A stretch of DNA of 64,000 nt, taken from Adineta vaga (taxonomy: Eukaryota; Rotifera). The DNA is taken from the NCBI GenBank assembly GCA_021613535.1, contig CP075496.1:2108001-2172000 (forward strand), in the 5' to 3' direction. The notes beneath the pieces are model-generated. The model saw only the letters and a program-made list of their open reading frames with translations. It was not told the origin of the DNA and made no database searches. Positions 1 through 14,123 of this stretch are shown in pieces (within the stretch, counting starts at the first letter, position 1; every line of letters starts with the position of its first letter). Made by a program: the position numbers and the translations under genes.

Positions 1-458
1 TAGATGGACGTCCTCGTCCATTGAATATTGAACATGGAATGAAAAATTTGAAATTCGATCGACGTGGTGAACAACTTCGTTGTCAACCGAAAACGATTAA
101 ATCTGAAATTGATCAATATAAGGAAGAACATCTCCCAACACATGATTTACATTTCTATGATGTTCATCGTTTAATCATTGAACCAAATGAATCAATTGAA
201 ATTCTTCGTCAAACAGAAAATCGTTTTCATTTATGTATGTTAGTTGAAGGTGATGCTATTGAAATTGAATTCAATTCCATTGATAATCAACAACAAAAAC
301 AAATTCAACAATATAATTATATCGAAACATTCCTTATTCCAGCATCAATACAAGAATATCGTCTGCGACCAATTATTAAGCAACAACAAAAGACAGCTCG
401 AAAATTTGTTTTGATTATTGCTTTTCTCAAATGGGATTGTGAAAAATTACTCGACTAA
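1..458 (+). CDS. C-terminal part of a bacterial-type mannose-6-phosphate isomerase (cupin), 5' end outside window
   Basis: The reading frame is open from the window edge to TAA at 456-458, so only the last ~150 residues are seen. It begins with DGRPRPLNIEHG, which fits the conserved G-x-PRPLH-I/L segment that links the catalytic cupin to the second cupin in class I bacterial/archaeal mannose-6-phosphate isomerases. The end carries ETFLIPASIQEYRL, like the PAS/PAA segment of the C-terminal cupin. The family interconverts mannose-6-P and fructose-6-P in the cytosol. The zinc ligands would lie upstream, so activity cannot be judged. The usual animal MPI is a longer, different protein, so a horizontally acquired copy is possible (inference). 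The stop lies 3 nt from the stop of the opposing gene. Confidence 0.55.
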   Translation, partial: DGRPRPLNIEHGMKNLKFDRRGEQLRCQPKTIKSEIDQYKEEHLPTHDLHFYDVHRLIIEPNESIEILRQTENRFHLCMLVEGDAIEIEFNSIDNQQQKQIQQYNYIETFLIPASIQEYRLRPIIKQQQKTARKFVLIIAFLKWDCEKLLD

Positions 459-461
459 GAC

Positions 462-2052
462 TTACTTTGGAGGAGGACGATGTGGAAGTGTTAACATTGC
501 AGCTGATTGAACACGACGTATTGGTGTTTGTTCATTATCTAAATATTTCAATAGGAAATCTTTGTTTTTTGTTTATGTATTTCTTTTCACTTCTTATACC
601 AATATCAGGTTGTTTAACAAGTTGAGTATCTGATACACATCGTTCATTATCAGTATCTTGTGCAAATCGAACTGTTTTCTTCTAAAAAAAATAATTTTTT
701 TATGAATTATTTGAAAAACGAAATTATTCATACTTGTATTTCCATATCTTTCAATAATTTTGTATTGATTACTTCCAAACTATCTTTCACACGAGCTTTT
801 TCACCAATAGTTCGTGTTTGTGGTGCACTTCCTTTTCTCATCGGAACTATTGGTTTATTATTTGATAGATTACTTTCAATCGAAGGCGATCGTTTAAGAA
901 TACTCTTTTGTTTTTTATTCGTTTCACTTTCATTTCCATCGAGTGAGGTAGGTTTTTGCATAATATTTGATTTTCCATTTGTTTTACCTGCACCTAACCA
1001 TGCTGCTACTTGTTCATCACCAGTAACAGGAGTATTTTTAACAAAGAAACTTTCATGATAACTTCGACGTAATAATTCTTGTTGCTCATCGATGGTTTTC
1101 GTATCAAATGCTGAAGTATTCAGAGGTTTTTTTTGTGGAATATTTACAATAGGAGTTGGTCGGACAATGGGTCCACTGATTTTCTGTGGCTGATAACGGT
1201 TTGCTTCTTCCAAACTATCAATACTTTCACGATCCCATGTATTTGTTTCATCATATTGTTGTTGTTGTGATGATGAAGTGTAGATTGAACTTGAGCAGCG
1301 AAATCATTTAGTACCTGACGTTGAACTTCTTGTAAAGGTGAAGTATATTGAACGGGATTGATATATTGTGGCACTTGAACGACAGAATTAGTTCGTGCTA
1401 AAACGGAAGGATTTCTTGGATCAGATTTGTATGGATTATAAATCGGTTGTTGTGATCCTAATTCTTCCATTGATATCGATCGACGAAAAGTTATATTTGC
1501 TCTTGGTCGCTGTTGTAGATTCGTAGGTGGTCGTCTTGGTGTAGATCGATTCGATAGTTGACGTCCTGTGATTGTTTCAATTGCTCGATCGAATTTTTCG
1601 GGATCTTTAAATAATAACATAACGTTTTTATTGATCAAATTTAGTAAGAATAAAACGTTTCATTTACCCATTACAGTAAATCCTGGAAGATTTCGTTGAA
1701 ATCGCATTGTTGCTTGTACGGTTGCTGCTTTCCGTTGTGCTAAAATTGCCTGACGTTTTCGTTCGATGGCATCATTAGCTTCTTGTTCACGTTTCTTATA
1801 TGATCTAAAACAAATTTAATAATTCACTTTGAAACGGAAGATATTTTATATACATACTTGCATCGCTCAGCTGTTTCTTTCATAATTTCTCGTTCACGAA
1901 CAATTCGTAATGAACGTTCTTGAAGAAATTCTTGTCGCCAACTTTCAAATTGTTCATCTTGATCACTAAAATATACAATAAAAATCGAGTCTTACGAATA
2001 AAAATTTTCAAATCTACACTTACGATGGCATCATTCGTTCTACCCAAGCCAT
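462..2052 (-). CDS. CEP126-like centrosome/cilium protein
   Basis: The multi-exon model starts at ATG 2052-2050 (MAWVERMMPS, donor gtaagt) and ends at TAA 464-462 (last residues HRPPPK). The N-terminal part is a highly charged helix (EFLQERSLRIVREREIM, then a KRQAILAQRKAATVQATMRF segment) like the N-terminus of CEP126. The C-terminal part has KSILKRSP, then VKDSLEVINTK, then KKTVRFAQD, in the order of the SILKK / RDSIEL / RWF region of CEP126 as I remember it. CEP126 is a centrosomal and ciliary-base protein. The middle is polar and disordered. A tttttgtag acceptor lies 11 nt before the ATG, suggesting leader trans-splicing. The WD40 gene is 107 nt upstream on the same strand. Identity rests on short motifs only. 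Confidence 0.55.
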
Positions 2053-2062
2053 ATCAAAATAT

Positions 2063-2064
2063 CT
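2063..2064 (-). promoter_or_regulatory. Putative trans-splice acceptor of the CEP126-like gene
   Basis: On the minus strand a T-rich tract ends in TTTTTGTAG 11 nt before the start codon, and no convincing upstream coding exon joins it. The WD40 stop codon is only about 100 nt upstream, so the two genes may share one precursor RNA. This is an inference from position and sequence. Confidence 0.35.
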
Positions 2065-2159
2065 ACAAAAACAAAACGTTGATAAACTCATGTTCAGGAA
2101 GATAAAACGAAAAGATTAAGGTCATTTATACAAAAAAGAGAAGAATAAAAATGTTGCGT

Positions 2160-3272
2160 TTAGTTGTCTTTCATATGAGCCAAAGAGAATTTATCCAAAC
2201 CACCGTAAGCAAAAACTCGTCCACCTAACATAGAATCCAATGCATAAATTGGCTTTGTCAATGGTAAACGTGCAAGTTCTTGATTTGTTTCAGAATTAAT
2301 CACATGACATGCACATGTACCACTACCAACTGCTATGATCGTTTTATTATCACATAATTGAGCAGAATACATAAATTCACCTTTTTCATTATCAGCATTC
2401 GGAACATCCAATGTTTTTATTAAACCCATAGTTCGAAAATCCCATAATTGAAGTGAATTTTTACATGTCCATGATGCAGTTAAAATATCATTTCCACGTG
2501 CATCAATTCCTTCACCACAAATATGTGGACCAGCAATTTCTTCAGTCATGGCATCTTTTTGACGAATATCCCAAAATTTAACAACATTATCCCAACCAGC
2601 TGTTAATAAGATATTTCGATGATCAGGATGAAATTTACATGCAAATGCACGATGATAATGACCTGTTGTACATGTTAATTCATCATTTTGACTATTACGT
2701 CGACCAAGAATTTGTTCTAATTGTGTATCATTACGTTGATTATTATATTTATGTATAATCATTGTTTTTTCACTATCATAAACTCGAACATGTGCATCTT
2801 TTCCAACAGTTGCAAAATGTTTTCCATCGAAAGAAAAATCCATCGATGTTAATTCATTATCAATTTCATAAGTAAGAACACTTAATTGATCAGTTTTCTT
2901 ATCAATTTGTCGAATTGTTCCATCAACACATGCTGCATAAAGACAATGACTTGCTAATGGATGCCATTTTAATGACATAATTGGTAAATCCATTGAAAGA
3001 CGTCGTAGATGTTCAATCGGTGGTAAACTACTTGCTAAATATTCATTTGTTTGTTTACCATTGGTGACAGAAAATAATCGTATAGATCCATCACCATAAC
3101 CGACAGCTAATTGATCAAGTTCATCAGAAAAACGAAGTGAAAAAATACCACCATTTGCATGAACATCATGTGAGAATAATGTTTTTGCACTACGAAAATT
3201 ATCAATTAATTTAATACCAACAGTTAATGCACGAGATGCAACAATAGCATCTTCAAGACGACGTTTAGCCAT
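2160..3272 (-). CDS. WD40-repeat protein, intronless
   Basis: Single 370-residue ORF, ATG 3272-3270 to TAA 2162-2160, no introns. WD-like repeats are visible throughout: GDGSIRLFSV, DGTIRQIDK, KDAHVRVYDS, WDNVVKFWDIRQ, NSLQLWDFRT, and GH/SH-type repeat starts such as TTGHYHRAFACKFHP and FSHDVHANGGIFSLRFS. It most likely forms a single seven-bladed propeller that acts as a protein-interaction scaffold. I do not recognise the orthologue, and no extra catalytic domain is present. It lies head-to-head with the PGAM5 gene across a 220-nt spacer and is followed closely by the CEP126-like gene. Lack of introns is unusual beside intron-rich neighbours and may reflect retroposition. Confidence 0.85.
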   Translation of the reverse strand: MAKRRLEDAIVASRALTVGIKLIDNFRSAKTLFSHDVHANGGIFSLRFSDELDQLAVGYGDGSIRLFSVTNGKQTNEYLASSLPPIEHLRRLSMDLPIMSLKWHPLASHCLYAACVDGTIRQIDKKTDQLSVLTYEIDNELTSMDFSFDGKHFATVGKDAHVRVYDSEKTMIIHKYNNQRNDTQLEQILGRRNSQNDELTCTTGHYHRAFACKFHPDHRNILLTAGWDNVVKFWDIRQKDAMTEEIAGPHICGEGIDARGNDILTASWTCKNSLQLWDFRTMGLIKTLDVPNADNEKGEFMYSAQLCDNKTIIAVGSGTCACHVINSETNQELARLPLTKPIYALDSMLGGRVFAYGGLDKFSLAHMKDN

Positions 3273-3492
3273 AATTTTAATTTAAATCAATTTCAATCAA
3301 TATGTTATAGGATTTTACTTTCATCTCCATTAAAGTAAAGGAAATACATGACAACCAACACAATGCATTCATTTGATACATCAATGCATTGCTATCATCG
3401 AATGAGATTTATGTCTGAATAAACCAATGAAAAAGTACGATTGAGAGAAAAAGAAAGGAAGAATTTTTTATTCATTCATTTAACTTAACATC
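3273..3492. promoter_or_regulatory. Short divergent promoter region between WD40 and PGAM5 genes
   Basis: These 220 nt separate two divergently oriented start codons and hold no ORF of note. Both genes must start transcription here, so a bidirectional promoter is implied by position only. I see no clear core element beyond AT-rich tracts. Confidence 0.35.
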
Positions 3493-4748
3493 ATGCGTTT
3501 TTTCGTGAAATTAGCTACTTCAACTGTTGGAGTTTTGTGTACGACAGCATCGGCGTATTTTCTTGTCGATGAAAAACGACGATATGGTGTACTTTTTGCT
3601 GCAACAATTTCTCAATCACCTAGTGAAAATAATAGTGATTTAATCAGACCAGATCCTCGAACACTTTCAACACCAATACAATCATGTGAACGATGGAATT
3701 GGAATTGGGATGGGTAAATGTATTGATCTTACTTTTCTTAGTGTGATGATAATTTGTTGTTATAGTCGTCATTCGGAAATGAATAAAACTCGGGCAGTTC
3801 GTCATATTTATCTTATTCGTCATGGACAATATCAAACTCGAACGAAGTTTGAGGATCAAAAACAATTAACTGAATTAGGTGAGTGTTTCATACAGAGATA
3901 TTTCTGATAATTTAAAAAAATTTCATCTTTTCTCACCATTGATTATTTAGGTAATGAACAAGCTGATTGGGCAGGTCGAGCATTAGCAGAATCCAAGATT
4001 CCGTTTACTAGTCTCGTTCAATCAGGTTTAATTCGTGCAATTCAGACAGCATCAATTATCAATAAACATTTAAAATTTGGGAAAATTGAACAAGATATTG
4101 ACTTGAATGAAGGGTATTATGAAAGACTCGTTATCTTTTGTTTATTCAATCTTTTTTTTATTGTTTTTTAGATTTCCTTTTCTTCCAGAACCAGCTGGTA
4201 GATTTGCTGACGATGTCGCCAAAGTAATATTTAAAAATACTTTCATTTAAAAGTACTTTCATTTTCGTTCGAATAGGGCCGTTTAGAATTAGAAACAGCT
4301 CGTATAGAACGAGCTTTTCATCGTCATATTCATCGTCCACTTCCAACTCAAACAGAAGATTCTCATGAACTAATTGTTTGTCATGCGAATGTTATTCGTT
4401 ATTTTGTTTGTCGGTGAGTTTACACATTGAATCATTATCTTTCGGACTTTATATCATCCTTCGTAGAGCATTACAAGTACCAGCTGATGCATGGCTTCGT
4501 TTCAATCTTTTTCATTGCTCAATTACTCATCTTGTCCTTACTTCTGATGGTCGTGTTATCTGTTATGGTATTGGTGATGTTGGACATGTTCCACAAGATC
4601 GACGCTCGTATGTTTAAATCTTTCCATATAAAAACACTTAGACAACGAATATTAACGGAATGATTTTGCTAACATTCATTCCAGTATAAGACGACCCAGT
4701 AAAGAGCAACAACTCCAACAACAACAATCAAAATCAGTAACTGCATAA
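3493..4748 (+). CDS. PGAM5: PGAM5-type mitochondrial serine/threonine phosphatase
   Basis: Seven exons (3493-3713, 3766-3878, 3951-4113, 4172-4223, 4277-4413, 4467-4607, 4685-4748) join in frame to 296 residues, close to the usual ~290. An N-terminal hydrophobic anchor (residues ~4-24) precedes the family's WxxNWD motif (WNWNWD). The histidine-phosphatase core is intact: [10 protein letters not shown] holds the catalytic [13 protein letters not shown] the second arginine loop, and VCHANVIRY the second catalytic histidine; [13 protein letters not shown] follows. The family dephosphorylates Ser/Thr/His in mitochondrial quality control and cell-death signalling. The C-terminus adds a short Q-rich tail (QQLQQQQ). 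The human KEAP1-binding sequence is not obvious here. All donors and acceptors are GT-AG and introns are 52-76 nt. Confidence 0.95.
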
Positions 4749-5487
4749 TTATACTTTAGTAATTTATGCATTCAAGTATGTCCTGTTTCTTCATTGTTCG
4801 TAGGTGAATTGTATTTTTTTAATGTACTAATATATTTTTGCTTTCCTATCGTGATAAACAAAGATCCTTCTGACATATTTGAAATGAAAATTAGTTTATT
4901 TAATTCTTTCCTTTATTTTTTTCTTCAGATAAAGAAAACAAAATCATTCAAGAAATTCAATTCGATTCAAGTATAATAATAATTGTAAAAGAAGTCTTTG
5001 ATGATCATACCATTCATCGGACAGAATAATAGTTTAAATGTACTTTGATTTAATGTTCTTTGTTTGATACGGTAATAAAAAGTTATCAACCCAATATATG
5101 GATGCATCTCAATATATCAATATTCGTATTTTAAATTCTGTCGAATAACTTTGTGATACATCTCTTAACCTACGACTAGACGTGTGACAATCGTGACAAG
5201 GGCAGAAATCATTTATGGAATCAAAGAATATTAAACTAAAGTTGGCAATTAATCATAGCAATGGTTGATACACTGACATTTTCCATTTGTAGACATTATT
5301 TAAACGTACAGGTAAAAATAGCAGGTTCGTGGTTGCATATAGTGATACAGACGTTTGTGCTCAATTATATTGCTATGTATGTCTTCTATAATTATCTGAA
5401 GTGACGATAAGCATTGACAAATTATATACGGACGCGAAAATGCGATCGAATCTAATAGTGATGTTATTTTAGTAAAATGTAAAATTA

Positions 5488-5549
5488 AGGGTGTGGATGT
5501 GGACGATAGATAGATGTAGTATTCACAACCTCACCCACACCCCACCCTC
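5488..5549. repeat. Imperfect inverted G-rich/C-rich patches resembling degenerate telomeric repeat
   Basis: In an AT-rich setting a GGGTGTGGATGTGG run is followed about 25 nt later by CCCACACCCCACCC, which is similar on the other strand. GTGTGG/TGTGGG-type units are the telomeric repeat reported for Adineta. The match is short and imperfect, so this is only a suggestion. Confidence 0.3.
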
Positions 5550-5554
5550 TTATT

Positions 5555-5773
5555 AAACTCTCCAAGATATGGAATGAAATCAAAGAAGCATATGCTACTG
5601 ATGTTCATGATCTTGCTAGTCAACATTTACTCACGGCTATTAAATTATCAAAAGAAGTCTTAATGGATTTAAAAAATGATCAACTCAGTCCAGAAAATCT
5701 CGAAGAACAACCACACGAAGTCTTGAACCGGTCAGATGTCTCACTCATTCGTTCTAGTATCCTTGAATTATGA
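5555..5773 (+). pseudogene. Coding-like fragment of unknown protein
   Basis: An open stretch reads KLSKIWNEIKEAYATDVHDL followed by another amphipathic helix (LTAIKLSKEVLMDLKNDQL) and ends at TGA 5771-5773. Its codon use is like the real genes and unlike the AT-rich flanks. There is no ATG start and no matching upstream exon; a possible acceptor (ctctccaag) sits just inside it. The helical pattern faintly recalls FCH/F-BAR-type coiled coils, but I cannot assign it. It is most likely a gene remnant, or less likely a last exon whose gene has been lost. Confidence 0.4.
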
Positions 5774-6106
5774 ATTGATTATTTATTTTTAAATAAAACT
5801 ATTTCAGAAATTAGATAAACGTCTAGTATGAATTTGAAATGAAAATATCATTTTAATACATTGACATAGAATGCTCACTGAGTGGAACATGTAGACTGTA
5901 AGAGTCACTTTTATCTCGACATAAATCCATGTATTTCACATCAAGAAAACTCCTTTAATCTATTGAGAATCACAAAAATCCTATTGTATCTTGAAAATAA
6001 AAGAAAAAATATGATTGATTCATTGATATAAAAGAAAGTTTTAAAATATTTCACTCTCGTTTGTTTGTATTCTGAATCACATCTATATGACTAATTTAAA
6101 ATTAAT

Positions 6107-6986
6107 TTAATCAAAAATAAATACACGAAAAATCATCATTATCATGATTAAAATAGATGTCGTCATCTTTCCTCCAGAGTTATTAATAATTTCAGGTTCA
6201 ATATCAATTAACTTTCCATCAATTGTTTCTGTAATTCTATTATTAAACATAAAATTTTTAACAGTTTGTAATGTCGCATTTGTATTACATAGTGTTGGAT
6301 TACAAAAAACCGTAAAGTCAGCTGAACGAGATGATTGTTTTATAGAGACAAAATCTTGTGTAGCTACAAATGTTTTTAATTCGATTTGATTAACAGACAC
6401 TTTTTGTTTGGTCATCTTTGTATTTCTACACGAACGATCTGTTCTATTTTGAAATATTTCATGTGAAATAGAACAAAAACCACGTTTTTCTGCTGTACTA
6501 CATTGATATTCATGATCATTTGAATCATAACAAGCGATACTAGAATCATTGGATGTTTTCAAAGAACTCGAAATAAAAGATGATAATCTTAACATAAATT
6601 CTTCAGTATGATATTGTCGTTCTTTCATAATCATTGTCATATTTGCTGCAAAATCTTGAGCACAATGATCTCTATTATTACATCCATAACGAATATCATA
6701 AATAAAAACGACTGAATTGTTCGGAAATAAACCTATATTAAGCTGTCGAGTGTCTTCATTGAAACCCATAGTGTATAATTCAATTATATAAGATTTAATT
6801 TCAAATGAATAAAGTAGATGTACATTACATGTTGTTGCTGATACAGTTTGATTACATCGATTAGTAATAAGATTGAATGGTTTTGTGAGGGTGTTTGTAT
6901 CGAAACAATTTGTAAGACATTGAAGAGAATCACACGTCAAGAAAAAAAGAAAAGATAAATGGAATGAATGTTTTATACAACAACAT
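6107..6986 (-). pseudogene. Secreted, GPI-anchored-type cysteine-rich protein, with apparent 1-nt frameshift after the signal peptide
   Basis: The main frame gives ~275 residues with about a dozen cysteines, several N-x-S/T sites, and a C-terminal hydrophobic tail (ILIMIMMIFRVFIFD) after small residues, as in GPI-attachment signals. That frame has no ATG. An ATG at 6986-6984 in the next frame encodes a good signal peptide (MLLYKTFIPFIFSFF) but stops after two more codons. The two frames meet at a 7-base A run (6942-6948; T run on the coding strand), so one indel separates signal peptide from mature protein. This is either a sequence error or a real lesion. I do not recognise the family; its function is unknown. 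Confidence 0.6.
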
Positions 6987-7502
6987 CACGATGAAACTGA
7001 GAGTATGTTAGTAGAATTCATGAGTATGAATACTCCTAGCTTTTCTTCTCTTCCTTTGTAAATATTTTATTTTAATATGTAAAGAACTATTTATCTTTCT
7101 GTAAAATGCTATGAGAGAATATTGACTTTAGATTTACCCACGTTTATGATTAGTGAAAGTCAATAAAAGAACAGTAAATGTGTAACTATATAGTATTCCT
7201 TTCAACAAAGAATCTACTAACCGATAATCGATTCTGCATATACGAATGTATTCTCTACATACGACAGAGGTCACTATGTGTACTACGAAATCCTATGCCC
7301 TCTATGATACTTTTTCAACTAATTGCTTTTCATTGGTTACGGACGTTGTGCTTCTAGAAACAAGAAGAGAGAACATTCATATTCAGTCAGACAAATAAAC
7401 TTGCGTAAAAACAAAATAAATGTTTCTGTCATTAGAAATAATTGAATCTTCGAAAAATAGTTGATAGTTTATTTTGAATCACTAAACTTTTAACAATTCT
7501 AG
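6987..7502. other. Intergenic spacer with divergent promoters
   Basis: About 516 nt between the secreted-protein gene (-) and CCDC86 (+). It is AT-rich with no ORF of note. The CCDC86 start codon directly follows a tctag acceptor-like site at 7501-7502, so leader trans-splicing is likely. Confidence 0.4.
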
Positions 7503-8073
7503 ATGGATACCGAGACAGCAACAAAACAAGAGAAAGAACGATTACATGCTATTCCAAAAGGTAAACCTAAAGGTGGTCGAACTTGGAAAATGAATAAAGG
7601 ACGGTAAGATCAAACTACAATGTACGTGAATTTTGGTAAAAACATTTGTTATGCATAGATTTTCTGCAATATCTCGACCAAATTCGGTTAAACTTTCATA
7701 TGAAGAACGTATGAAGATGAAAGCTGATTTAAATGAAACTCGTAATCATGAAAAAGAAATGTGGAAAGCTGTCAATGAAAAACGTGATGTAAGAAAATCA
7801 TTTTTCATTTTTTTTTAAAAATCCATTCGGGTTCATTTAGAAATTAAAACAACGACAAAAAGAAAATAAAGAACGTCGTCTTGTTAACGAACGTAAAGGT
7901 GAAGTTCTTCAAGTGGTACGTAGATATTGGAAAACTTGTCAATCATTTTATTCTTCGATTTTCTTTTCGTTTAGATTAAAAATCCTGCTAAAATAAAACG
8001 TATGAAAAAGAAACAATTACGTTCTATTCAAAAACGTGATCTTGATAAAATTAAACCTAAAACTTCTACTTAA
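7503..8073 (+). CDS. CCDC86: CCDC86/Cgr1-family nucleolar protein
   Basis: Four exons (7503-7603, 7659-7788, 7841-7915, 7975-8073) join to 134 residues. The sequence is the conserved Cgr1 core: IPKGKPKGGRTWK near residue 18, RFSAISRP, a long basic helix, then NERKGEVLQVIKNPAKIKR and KKKQLRSIQKRD at the end. The family acts in the nucleolus, in pre-60S rRNA processing in yeast and on chromosomes in vertebrates. The long disordered N-terminal half of vertebrate CCDC86 is absent, so this copy resembles fungal Cgr1 in size. The ATG lies directly on a ttctag acceptor. The next gene starts only 56 nt after the stop codon. Confidence 0.92.
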
Positions 8074-8118
8074 TTCGTTGTTATTCATGTGTTTGTTTTA
8101 AATTTTTTTTTTCTTTTC

Positions 8119-8120
8119 AG
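8119..8120 (+). promoter_or_regulatory. Putative trans-splice acceptor between CCDC86 and CWC21
   Basis: A strong polypyrimidine tract ending in tttcttttcag lies inside the 56-nt gap between the CCDC86 stop and the CWC21 start, 10 nt before the ATG. There is no room for a separate promoter and no partner donor that keeps a reading frame. This is what an internal spliced-leader acceptor in an operon looks like (inference). Confidence 0.5.
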
Positions 8121-8129
8121 ATATAAATC

Positions 8130-9133
8130 ATGTATAACGGTATAGGTATAACAACAGCACGTGGTACTGGTACCAATGGTTATGTTCAAAAAAGTTTATC
8201 GTTTGTTCCAACTAAACGTGAACGTGTTGAATATGTTAAGGATGTTGAACTTAAAAAATTGGAAACATTAATTGAAAAAAAAGGAAATGCAGAAATTCTT
8301 GAACATGAAAAGAAACGTCGAATTGAAGTTAAATGTATGGAAATGCGTGATATGATGTTAAATAATGGGTTTGTATAATTGATTCTAAAATTCAATTGAA
8401 AACACTCATTCTTATTCTTATTCTTATGTTTAGATATGATGAAGAAGTTACCAATCAAAAAGTCCAAAAATTCCGAAAAATGCTCGTTGAACGAGAAGGT
8501 CTTTACGATAAAACTGATATTGAATATGATGAATTTGGACGTCCCATGTAAGTTTGCAGAGATTGCAATCATCTATACATTATTTTTCTTATTTTAGTTC
8601 GAAAGAAACTCATCAAGCTGCTCTGGCAAATGATGAAAAAAATCGTAAATTACGTGAAGCATTTGGTATTGGCGAATTCGATCGAAAGAAAATATCACAG
8701 CAAAAAGCAGAAGAAGTCAGAGAACTTGAACGACGTAAAGCTGAATTAGCTAATAAACAATACACGTATGATAAACTAACGAATTCTTGGCCTATTTAAA
8801 ACTTTTTTTCTCTTACAGAATTGTTCAAGAAGTCGAAGAAGAAGAAGATGATGATGAACCAGCAGAAGTTGAACAAAGACAACCAACAAAAAGTGACAAA
8901 GAAAAAAAAGATCATCACCGTCATAAATCACGTGATGAAAAGAAACGTAAAACATCGCCGGAACCAACTAAAGAACGTAGTAGTCACAAACAGTAAATGA
9001 ACATTTTGTTGATCACGAATAATTTCCTAATTCATTCGTTTCGTTTAGTTCGAAAAAACATCGAAGAGATCGCAGCAATGAAAAAGACGAATCACGTCAT
9101 CGTCGACGTCGTGAACGATCATCAAGCGATTAA
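8130..9133 (+). CDS. CWC21 / SRRM2 N-terminal homologue (spliceosome)
   Basis: Five exons (8130-8368, 8434-8547, 8598-8765, 8819-8992, 9049-9133) give 259 residues. The N-terminus MYNGIGITTARGTGTNGYVQ is the hallmark of SRRM2/Cwc21. The cwf21 helices follow (LETLIEKKGNAEILEHEKKR, then EMRDMMLNNGYDEEVTNQKV), then the ETHQAALANDEKNRKLREAF segment. The C-terminus is acidic, then K/R/H/S-rich (HRHKSRDEKKRK, SRHRRRRERSSSD). The protein should sit near the catalytic spliceosome with Prp8/Snu114. Vertebrate SRRM2 is a ~2,700-residue RS protein; this copy has only a ~100-residue basic tail, closer to yeast Cwc21. Its placement just behind CCDC86 suggests co-transcription. Confidence 0.95.
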
Positions 9134-9459
9134 ATAGCTTCAACTTTTCTTTCTTCTATGTATAAAATATCATCGTTTTGTTTTCTTGTATGAACTACCC
9201 GTTTATTCGAACGCAAAGAGTTTTTTTGTTGTCTTCTCTATTAAATGTAATATCTTATTCATGTCAAACGATTTGGAATCAATCAATATCCAAAAACATA
9301 CTAAATTTATTGCGAAAAGAATATGAATAATGAAGATTTGAATGTAAAGCAGTTAGTGACATCATTATTTTTCTGTTCTGTCGAAAAATGTGTTATATAT
9401 CGACCGTTTAGTTTCCTTTCTGGCTGAAAAAAAGGCAGATGTCTGGGTTTTTTTTGTAG
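9134..9459. other. Spacer between CWC21 and SMC5
   Basis: 326 nt with no ORF of note; it must hold the CWC21 3' end. It ends in a long T tract and TTTTTGTAG at 9451-9459, directly against the SMC5 start codon, which looks like a leader acceptor. Confidence 0.4.
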
Positions 9460-13834
<4,375 letters not shown>

Positions 13835-14123
13835 TTCGCAAGAAAATTTCTTTGATTTAATAATGAACAAAGATATGAGTGATAAAATTCTTCCGATTGT
13901 TTATCCATTGTATATATATAGATATAGATAGATTAATAGTTTACTTCTTGTTTTTTTTGTTCTTTATGTCTTATTGTTCATGTGTTACTTATTTGATATG
14001 ATAAAGATTCTAATAAAATCAATAGAAAGAAGATTCTTACGCTGGATTTTTATATTATGGAAATGTGTTTGTGCATTTCTAAAAGGGGAAAATATAATCT
14101 TAATGATAAAAACAAACATTAGG

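Larger units (their letters stand above)
4749..6106. other. Intergenic region with degenerate material
   Basis: About 1.36 kb between PGAM5 and a minus-strand secreted-protein gene. It holds AT-rich sequence, two opposed G/C-rich patches at about 5488-5505 and 5530-5549, and one coding-like fragment listed separately. I see no intact gene. Confidence 0.6.
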
